The notes beneath the pieces are model-generated. The model saw only the letters and a program-made list of their open reading frames with translations, was not told where the DNA came from and did not search any database. From the NCBI GenBank assembly GCA_018398765.1, contig JAHBMJ010001181.1:1-34463 (forward strand): DNA of 34,463 bases. The letters are read 5' to 3'. The stretch comes from Chromera velia. Lineage: Eukaryota > Sar > Chromeraceae. The position numbers were made by a program, and so were the translations under genes. This document shows positions 27,873-34,463 of this stretch, one piece after another; positions within the stretch are counted from its first letter, which is position 1; each line of letters starts with the position of its first letter.

Positions 27873-28833
27873 GGAGAAAGAAGAAGATGGGGAAGAAGGG
27901 GAAGGAAGGAGACGGATAAATTGGCTTCAGCCGAAATCCAGACGGAGAATTCCGGCGCACTTGTCGAGGATCCTTCTCAGCTGAAAAAACAAAGCTGGAG
28001 AAACCAGGACGCAACAGCTCACACTCAACTAGATCCAGGATGATCTCTTTCAACGAGAGACGATCGAATGAACTCAATGGAAAGATTCGGGGACAGAGAG
28101 TCCAAGATACCTCTGGAAACGTCTCCGTGCCAGTGAAGATCACGGTCAACTGTGCCATGCACAATCAGGATTCCAATCCACGTCCTGGGAGGGATGTTTT
28201 AGAAACAGGAAGGCCATCTACTCAACAATGAAGGAATGTGATGAAATACAATGTCAAGCAGTGTCAGGGAGATGTCAAAGTCGGACTGGGTCTAACAGAG
28301 ATATTAATACTCAGAGACTGCAAATAAACATAAATAAACCAACCCACTGAGGTCCCACTCTTAATTCCTTCCACTCTGACAGTGCCCGCAGCTTTTATTT
28401 TAGCTCGTCTTTAGCTCGGCTTTTTAGCTCGGCATGCAGTTTAGCTCGGCCATGCAGATGCATGCTGACGCGCGCGGGTTTTTGTTTTGGCTATATGTTT
28501 TGGCTTTTTTTTTGGCGAGTCTGATGGAACAACAGGCACCTCATGGCACCTCAGCCGCAGCTGTTGCTCATTGTTGCTTGATCGATCGAACTTGATTCTG
28601 AGCCGGGCAGCTGTTCTCTCCTACCGACAAGTTGTTTTTGGATGAGCGCGAGGACCTGTCAATCGCAGTAATTTGGAAGGTGCCAGAGTCGTTTCTTCTC
28701 TGAACTCCCCGGAACGAAGGAAAGTGCTTCGAGGGAGAAGTTCACGATCGATCTTGTAATCTGAACGTTTGACCTGTCGATCGATCGGGTCAAGCCAGAT
28801 CTTACTGCTTCGATTGAGGGAATTAAAGACAAT
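27873..28833. promoter_or_regulatory. Divergent intergenic region with repeated TTTAGCTCGG motif
   Basis: The gap separates the divergent starts of the WD40 gene (27872, minus) and the four-TM gene (28834, plus). At 28397-28457 the word TTTAGCTCG recurs four times, three as TTTAGCTCGGC and the last two followed by CATGCAG. A TGCATGC follows at 28459. GATCGATCG palindromes occur near 28580 and 28782. Clustered identical words in a shared promoter suggest transcription-factor sites. No gene is supported here. Confidence 0.45.
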
Positions 28834-29691
28834 ATGGAGATATATGAAGGGACAGAGAGGTTTCCTGCCACTCGACTTGAAGCAAAGGCCGCTTGGGTGT
28901 TCTATCCAGCCTTTGCGGCAGATGCGCTTCTGGTGATCTTTAGTGCCGGTGCCAGAAGTTGGATTTCTTTGTTTGTTTCTCTCGCGTCCATCTTCCCTCT
29001 GACTTTCATCGTCTTCAACCACAACCTGAAGGATGCGTTTCAACCGTGCGCAGAGTCTCCATTTGACTCCAAGCACACCTTTGTCTGGTGGTTGAATTTT
29101 GGGATTCACCCTGTGTGCATCTTCTTCGGTCTCATTTCAATCGTGCAAAATTCCCACCTCACCCAGAAATACGCATGTGCCAGGACAGGAAGTTGCGAGC
29201 CCGAGTTCAAGGACGAATTGGCAGAAAGGTTACTCCAACTTGCCCTGCCTGTCTGGTACGGACTGTTGGTGGTTTGTATCCTCCTCACCTGTGTTGCTGT
29301 TGCTCTGTACATTGCCGTTGTTTACTTCGCATTCCGTCTCGCTCGAGAGAAACGCTCTCTAGAGAATGCAAGGGAAGCAGCGGCACGAGAACCGTCTGGT
29401 CCCACAACGCAGATCGGGAAGTCTGCACACGGAGACGTAACATCTGGTGGGATTGCAAGGGAATCCACTTCAGAGACAGACATGGATGTGGCAGCGTCGG
29501 GGGATGTTCCTTACCCCGCGGTGGGTGCGGATATGTTCCCCCCGCCCACGAAATTGGAAGACGCGCATGGAGGGCCAGGGGGGCGATCGGGGTCAGGGGG
29601 AGGCGGGTCAACAAGAGCGAACAGCTACATCCTCACAGGACCTGACGCACACCCACCGCCGCAAGAGAAGGAGACAGACGACGTCGTCTGA
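28834..29691 (+). CDS. Intronless four-TM integral membrane protein, function unknown
   Basis: A 285-residue uninterrupted ORF. Hydrophobic helices are predicted at about 20-39 (WVFYPAFAADALLVIFSAGA), 43-62 (WISLFVSLASIFPLTFIVF), 84-104 (VWWLNFGIHPVCIFFGLISIV) and 138-166 (a long segment, LPVWYGLLVVCILL onward). The loop between helices 3 and 4 carries two cysteines (YACARTGSCEPEF) that could form a disulfide. After helix 4 comes a basic stretch (RLAREKR) and a long Gly/Pro/Ser-rich, probably cytoplasmic tail of about 115 residues ending DDVV. The first ATG is used, since only a short hydrophilic stretch precedes helix 1. No transporter motif is recognised. Lack of introns is unusual beside its neighbours. 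Confidence 0.75.
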   Translation: MEIYEGTERFPATRLEAKAAWVFYPAFAADALLVIFSAGARSWISLFVSLASIFPLTFIVFNHNLKDAFQPCAESPFDSKHTFVWWLNFGIHPVCIFFGLISIVQNSHLTQKYACARTGSCEPEFKDELAERLLQLALPVWYGLLVVCILLTCVAVALYIAVVYFAFRLAREKRSLENAREAAAREPSGPTTQIGKSAHGDVTSGGIARESTSETDMDVAASGDVPYPAVGADMFPPPTKLEDAHGGPGGRSGSGGGGSTRANSYILTGPDAHPPPQEKETDDVV

Positions 29692-30560
29692 CCTTTCTTT
29701 TTTTATATGTCGAACTGTGACCGGCCAAAAAGCGATGAATGGACTTGAGAAAATACAGCGAAAAGGCATGAAAGGTTTGGTTGTGAAGGGAACTCGAGTG
29801 GAAATGTGAACAAGGACTGGCTGGCAGACTTCTGTCAGTGATGAATTCAATAGAGCGTCCCTCTCTTCTGTTTTGTTTCTTTTTCCGTTGCCGTCATTCT
29901 TTCCTTTTCAGTCCCTCCGTATGTATGCTTGTATGAAGGAATCCTGTTGCGTGCGTGATTCTGTTGTGCGTGCCTCCAACATTCGACCTCTGTCGTGTCG
30001 TATGGATCATGGTTTTGTGCCGTCTGGAATTTGGTGGTTGGTGGAAGAGTGCAGCAGAAAGGAGGAGAGAGAACAGGGGTGCAGGAAGAGAATTCCACGG
30101 AGGCAATGAAGGAGCGCATGCCTCAGTCGAATCGAGGGACACGTATGGGATGGAGTTGTGGGTCATGCGTCTTATTTGAAGGATGGAGGGAGGACGGTGT
30201 CTCTTTCTCCTCTTGTCTTAAGTGGGGACCTCCGATGTTCTTTTGTCTGGTATGTATTCCTTTCGTTCTATTGGCACGACCCGAAGTGCCGGCCGGTGTC
30301 GGGGGGGGAAAGAGCTCCCGGAATCTAGCCTGGAAGTCACAAAAACTTGACAGTGGTGGGTGCATGATCGATGCGCGTCAGTCGAATATGCGTCTACCTG
30401 TGTGGGTCATTTTAATTCAAAATGTCAATATCCTTTCTGAATCGTTCCTTCACATTAAGTTCCACTGGACCATTACTTTTAGTTATAAATCATTTGATTC
30501 ATTGATTACACATTTTTAAAAGTTGTATAACTTAATTAAAAAAAAAGTTAAAAAAAAAGA
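29692..30560. other. 3' flank of the four-TM gene and AT-rich stretch
   Basis: Mixed-composition sequence turning AT-rich from about 30400. It probably includes the 3' UTR of the upstream gene. ORFs present, including one of 174 codons at 29995-30519, lack protein-like composition. No gene is supported. Confidence 0.4.
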
Positions 30561-30684
30561 AATGATTGATTGATTAATTTGGTTTGGATCAGATTTATAT
30601 TCCGGATTTGTCCCGATACCCCCAGGGTGGTAGTCAGAAAGCCGTTTTTGAAATGAGAAGATGCCGGTGGGCCGAAGGCCGACG
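30556..30684 (+). repeat. Dispersed repeat, copy 1 (GATT-run plus CCCCCAGGGTGGTAGTCAGA core)
   Basis: An ATTG/GATT-rich start is followed by ATACCCCCAGGGTGGTAGTC, then AAAGCCGTTTTTGAAATGAG and a GCCGGTGG box. The same order of elements is found in reverse complement at 32640-32812, so the two are probably copies of one dispersed repeat in opposite orientation. Confidence 0.5.
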
Positions 30685-30685
30685 A

Positions 30686-30784
30686 GGGAAGTTTCCGGTA
30701 GGCGCCGTAGGTGCCGCCGGGAAACTGCCGGTAGGCGCCGAAGGTGCCGCCCGGACACTGCCGGTAGGCGCCGAAAGCCGGCGT
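30686..30784 (+). repeat. 33-bp minisatellite, three tandem copies
   Basis: Units at 30686-30718, 30719-30751 and 30752-30784 share the core CCGGTAGGCGCCG(A/T)A(G/A). The period is 33 bp, so reading frame is kept across copies. It is open on both strands: plus gives KLPVGAEGAA-type units, minus gives GAYRQCPGGT-type units. No start, splice or flanking coding evidence supports a gene. Confidence 0.85.
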
Positions 30785-30822
30785 CGCTTGCATGGACCTT
30801 GTCAGATCGAGGCATGACGTGA

Positions 30823-30834
30823 CATGCATGCATG
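30823..30834. promoter_or_regulatory. CATGCATGCATG palindromic run
   Basis: A TGCATGC-containing alternating purine-pyrimidine run just downstream of the 33-bp minisatellite. No predicted gene begins near it, so a regulatory role is unsupported. Confidence 0.2.
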
Positions 30835-31142
30835 TGTATGGACGTATACGTGCATGTACATCGTTTGTTGATCATCGGTGTTTGTGTATGAGTCCCAATG
30901 AGTCCGGTCTCTCATGTCTTTTAATGTCTTCTCATGTTTTTTCCATCAACTTGGCAGTCTGCACCGGAGGCTCCGGAGCCGAGACTGGAGCCAAAATAAA
31001 GATAGTGTTCTGCTCAGCCTTTCTTTACAACTTGTAGAGGGAGGGACTAAGCTGTCTCCTTCCGTCAGAATCCATCTCCGTCCGTCTCCTGCGGTCTCTT
31101 ATCATGTCCTGCCGTCTATGCGAAGCAGAAACAATTATACAG

Positions 31143-32206
31143 CCAGTCAGATTTAGTGAGCCCCTCCATCAATCACTCACTGACAGCCAGGCTGAGCCAG
31201 ATAAAGTCAATCAGTCAGCCAGTCAGCTTGTTAGCCAGCAAGCCAGTCAGTCACTAACAGTCTGCCAGTCAGCCAGCCACTGGTAGTCAACCAGCAAGTC
31301 AGCGCAAGTCAGCCAGTCAGTCAGCCAGTCAGTCAGCCAGTCAGTCAGCCAGTCAGTTAGCCAGTCAGTCAGTGAGTCAGTGAGTGAGTCAGTCAGTCAG
31401 TAAGTCAGTCAGTGAGCCAGTCAGTCAACCAGTCAGTTGAAGAGTCAGTCAGTCAGTCAGTCAGTTAGTCAGTCAGTCAGTCAGTCAGTCAGTCAGTCAG
31501 TCAGTCAGTCAGTGAATCAGCCAGTAAGCCAGTGAATCAGCCAGATTTAGCCAGACTGAGTCAGTTGGGGAGTCAGTCAGTCAGTCAGTTAGTCATAAGT
31601 CAGTCAGTCAGCGAGTCAGTTAACCAGACAGTGAGTCAGTCAGTCAGTCTGTCAGTAAGTCAGCCTGTCAGTCAGCCTGCCAGTCAACCAGTAAGTCAGC
31701 GCAAGTTGGCCAGCCATTCAGCCCGCACGAGTCATTCCACAAGTCGGGCAGTTAGTCAGCCGCGGTCAGTCTGACTCAGTGAGTCAGTGAGTTAGTCAGT
31801 CAGTCAGTCCTAGCAGTTAGTCTGTCAATCAGTTAGTCAGTCTGACTTAGTCAGTCAGTCAGTCAGTCATGAGTCAGTTAGTCAGTCAGTGAGTTAGTCA
31901 GTCAATGAGTGAGAGAGTCAGTTAGTCAGTGAATCAGTAAGTCAGTTAGTCAGTCAGTCACTGACAGTCAGTCAGTCAGTCAGTCAGTCAGTGGGTCAGT
32001 CAGTCAGTCAGCGAGTCATAAGTTATAAGTCACTCAGTCAGTAAGTTAGTGAGCAAGACAGTGAGTCAGTCAGTCAGTCAGTCAGTCAGTCTATCAGTAA
32101 GTCAGCCAGTCAGTCAGCTTGCCAGTTAACCAGTAAGTCAGTGCCAGTCATTCCGCAAGTCAGCCAGTCAGTCAGCCAGTTAGCCAATCAGTAAGCCGGT
32201 CAGCTG
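31143..32206. repeat. (GTCA)n satellite, about 1.06 kb
   Basis: The tract is dominated by the tetranucleotide AGTC/GTCA, with recurrent AGCC, AGTT and GAGT variants and purer blocks at about 31450-31512 and 31970-32030. All six reading frames give Ser/Gln/Val-type low-complexity text. It sits in the largest gene-poor stretch of the window. Confidence 0.95.
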
Positions 32207-33050
32207 TGAAGGCCTTCCGGAAGAAGAGGACATGGAGTCGCAGCTAACTTTGAAGACGGGTATAAAAAGCGAAGTATACAGCTTAAATGGTGTACTCAGA
32301 AGTCTTAGAAAGAGGTGCTCTCTGACCGGTTCGGGTCAGATTGGGACGATTCTAACTCTGATGTGCCACTGTGCCAGCAGCTAGCATAAGGGAAACGTGG
32401 CCAGATGCAGTAAGATGATTTAATGAAGGATAAATGACTTCAAATTTCTTTTTTAGGAAAAATTCTAAGAAAAGATACTTTAAAATGATTTTAATATATC
32501 ATTTTATAGTGCAGTATTTAGTCACTACTACTCTATTAGAACCATATTATACCATATCATTATTTTTACAAACTTCTTTTTCACTACATATATGTATAAT
32601 AATATAAATACTTATGAATACTATTTTTTGGAGAAAATCCAGTATAAAGCGGTTTTTGAGTGGGAAACTGCCGGTGGTTTGTTTTTTTTTATGGGAAAAG
32701 GCCGGTAAGTGGTATGAAAGAGCCTATAAAATCTGACTAGCACCCAGGGGGCCTGGTATGTTCCGAAGTCTACTGCTGGGGAAGGGCTTGATTGATTGAT
32801 TGATTGATTATAAATGATTGTTTACATCTGGCCTAAACCCCTCTAAGTGATTCTGATGTATATCATAAAGGCTGATGGGAGTAGATGGGAGCTGATGGTA
32901 ATGACTGGCGATAATAGAGTAATGATGTACGATGATAATAATTTTTAAAAGTTTTGTTCAAAAACTAAATAAAGATACATACAGCAGATAGAAATCATAG
33001 TTATTTTAGTCAGGTATATGGAATTAAGAGGGATGGCCGAGAGGCGAGAA
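32207..33050. other. AT-rich intergenic island
   Basis: This stretch follows the GTCA satellite. Its start (32.2-32.4 kb) is mixed, then it is strongly AT-rich with TA- and AAT-type words to about 33.0 kb, apart from the dispersed repeat at 32640-32812. No coding sequence is visible. Confidence 0.55.
32640..32812 (-). repeat. Dispersed repeat, copy 2 (inverted relative to copy 1)
   Basis: In reverse complement it shows an (ATCA)n run, CCCCCTGGGTGCTAGTCAGA, a GCCGGCAG-type box and AAAAACCGCTTT, in the same order as 30556-30684. The shared core differs at few positions. No terminal inverted repeat or ORF is visible, so the element class is unknown. Confidence 0.5.
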
Positions 33051-33073
33051 GAGGCGGGAAGAAGAGGAGAAGC

Positions 33074-33122
33074 CTGAAGAAGGAGGAGGAGGAGGAAGAG
33101 GAGAAGGAGGAGGAGGAGGAGC
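33074..33122. repeat. (GGA)n-rich polypurine tract
   Basis: GGA and GAA trinucleotides on the plus strand, about 330 bp upstream of the last gene's ATG. Confidence 0.85.
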
Positions 33123-33445
33123 GATCCAGCCGCGATCGACGAGCGCGCGGAAATGCGTGCGCGCAAAGCGCGCGAATTTCCAACGCGAATTTCCAATGCA
33201 TGCAGGTCAATTAAGGCATGCACGTGCATGCATGAATGCGTATATAGGAAAAAAAAAACCTATTATAGGGTGTTGCATGATTCAGTAGTCTCACAGTCAC
33301 AAGAGCTACGTACAGCCGGTTTTGCACCACCTTTTCCTTGCACAAGTGTGACACTAGTGAGTTCTCCGACCTCTCCTCATCCTGTGAAACCGACTCTCAA
33401 AGCCGTGCCCTCCTCTAAGCTCGACTACGTGTTCTCGTTCCATTG
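33123..33445 (+). promoter_or_regulatory. Promoter-like region with CpG-rich block, TGCATGC motifs and TATA-like word
   Basis: A CG-rich segment (33127-33175) contains a direct repeat of gcgaatttccaa (33171 and 33185). TGCATGC motifs follow at 33197-33203 and within 33216-33233 (ggcatgcacgtgcatgcatg), then gtatatagg at 33240. The predicted start codon is at 33446. The order is promoter-like; function is inferred. Confidence 0.4.
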
Positions 33446-34463
33446 ATGGGAAACAAAGCCTCGACTTCACAAACGGAGGTCGAACAGATCAAGGTCAGTC
33501 CCGAGGCCTCAGCGCCTGCCTCTCCATGCACCTGCTCTGTCCTGTGAAACCCGGCTGCTGAGAGGCAAAGTAGGTGGCTGCTAGAGTTTAGGGATGCCCT
33601 GGCAGCCTGGGGCTTTTCGTCTACGCAGGAGTTTCTTGCATGCGCAAAATATGCAACCGCACATCGGTTTGCGTTCGGGTCCTGTTGTGCTGTCGACTGT
33701 CTGTTGACTCACGTAACGACAAAGTCAGGGATTCTGGGATGCAGTGGATGGGTGAGAAAAGGTCCATGTCGAAGCTTTTCTTCGTTTCTTCATCCTTTTG
33801 TGTTCTGTAGTTGCAGGAAGGCGAACAAGTTCAAACAACACAAAAGAAATCCAGCGGGATGTGCGGCTTCTGGGGAAAGCTCAGCAAGATGATGAAAATC
33901 ATCATCATCTGCGCCATCGTTCTCCTCTTCCTCGGCATCTTCCTCGTTATTCTCTTCCTTGTCAGTCAGCAGAGAAAAGGAAGGACCATTGGAACGCATC
34001 TGCACAACCGGTCGTGTCAAATGTCTGACCTTCATTTTCGTTGCGCATGAAGTTTGCGTTCCTGCCCCTCTCTCCAGATATGTATACACTCTTGATTTTA
34101 ACCCCTCTTTTGACTCGTTCCTCTCTGCACGTCTGCCTGCAGGTGATCCTTCCTCTGACCACCAAGACGGCCCTCGACGTTCCTGAAGTGCAACCGGCAG
34201 TGACTGCAGGTGCGTTTCTTTTCTTCAACATTTCTCTATCTGCACGTGCAGATCTTCCTCTCCTCCCACCCCTCCGCTCCCTCTCTTCCCTCTCTTTTCT
34301 CCCTCTCTCTTTTCTCTGTTTTCTCCCCCTCTGCTCTCCTTCCCTCTCTCTCTCTTCCTGCTCTCTCTTTGCTCTTCTTTTTCTTCTCTTTCTCGACCTA
34401 TTGATCTCTTGACCCCTTGACCTCAATGTGTATCGCGCGCCCCCCCCGCCCCCCCCGCCTGCC
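33446..34463 (+). CDS. N-myristoylation-motif, single-TM protein (partial, first three exons)
   Basis: Exons 33446-33493, 33817-33960 and 34143-34209 join in phase (0, 0) and end in phase 1 at CTGCAG|gtgcg, so at least one more exon lies beyond the right edge. The N-terminus MGNKASTS fits the N-myristoylation pattern (Gly2, Ser6). A soluble stretch with Cys-containing SGMCGFWGKLSK follows. Then comes a strong TM helix at about 43-66 (IIIICAIVLLFLGIFLVILF, continuing LVIL across the exon junction). The start of the following domain reads PLTTKTALDVPEVQPAVTA. A short basic segment, one helix and a beta-rich start is the layout of LEA2/NDR1-like membrane proteins, but too little is visible to assign it. 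Predicted site: membrane, with the acylated N-terminus cytosolic. Confidence 0.68.
34240..34440 (+). repeat. Polypyrimidine (CT/CCT)-rich intronic tract
   Basis: About 200 nt of C/T-rich sequence in the intron after exon 34143-34209, ending in C-runs at the window edge. The reverse-strand Arg/Glu/Lys-rich ORF is its shadow. Confidence 0.8.

Noticed and set aside
29995-30519. 174-codon plus-strand ORF
   Set aside because: No domain, ends in AT-rich repeat DNA, and overlaps other equally long frames; probably 3' flank of the four-TM gene.
30584-30829. Small genes over the 33-bp minisatellite
   Set aside because: Both strands are open with similar length, which the repeat period alone explains; no start context or flanking exon.
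31143-32206. CRISPR-like array or a Ser/Gln-rich repeat protein
   Set aside because: The period is four bases with no unique spacers. The open frames are a by-product of the tetranucleotide.

Overview
The window looks like nuclear DNA of a unicellular eukaryote with many spliceosomal introns, not bacterial or viral DNA. Most predicted coding regions are short exons bounded by GT-AG introns, and the introns and spacers are full of (CT)n, (GT)n, (GTCA)n and polypurine tracts. One gene has what looks like a bipartite leader for a complex plastid, another fuses a starch-binding CBM20 domain to a trehalose-phosphate-synthase domain, and TGCATGC motifs sit upstream of several genes. Together these suggest a photosynthetic or plastid-bearing alveolate, with a chromerid such as Chromera velia the best guess. 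That assignment is inference. All exon models were built by eye by matching splice sites, reading phase and protein motifs; no alignment was run.

Layout. (1) 88-6285, minus: 14 exons of a CBM20-GT20 (trehalose-6-phosphate synthase-like) gene that runs off the left edge. (2) 7215-12277, plus: a 7-exon gene of about 1,100 residues with two copies of an unrecognised module and a C2-like C-terminus. (3) 12.3-13.1 kb: AT-rich spacer. (4) 13172-14462, minus: a small membrane protein with a signal peptide plus transit-peptide-like leader. (5) 14.5-19.1 kb, plus: a chain of phase-compatible exons of one unrecognised gene, then 19.5-20.4 kb a decayed, tandemly duplicated acidic-protein locus. (6) 20.4-22.2 kb: AT-rich spacer. 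(7) 22242-27872, minus: a 7-exon WD40-repeat protein of 883 residues with an N-terminal PCNA-interacting (PIP) motif. (8) 28834-29691, plus: an intronless four-TM protein. (9) 29.7-33.4 kb: a spacer with a 33-bp minisatellite, about 1 kb of GTCA satellite, and AT-rich repeats. (10) 33446 to the right edge, plus: the first three exons of an N-myristoylation-motif, single-TM protein.

The genes do not form an operon or an obvious pathway. The two minus/plus pairs at 6.3/7.2 kb and 27.9/28.8 kb are divergent and could share promoters. The AT-rich islands lie in convergent or gene-poor spacers. The most interesting biology is a starch-binding TPS homologue that seems to lack several catalytic residues, the PIP-box WD40 protein, and splice-site oddities: a 29-nt microexon, a GC-AG intron, a donor embedded in a (GTGA)n repeat, and an array of decoy GTAAGT sites. 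I saw no mobile-element ORF, CRISPR array, tRNA or rRNA.
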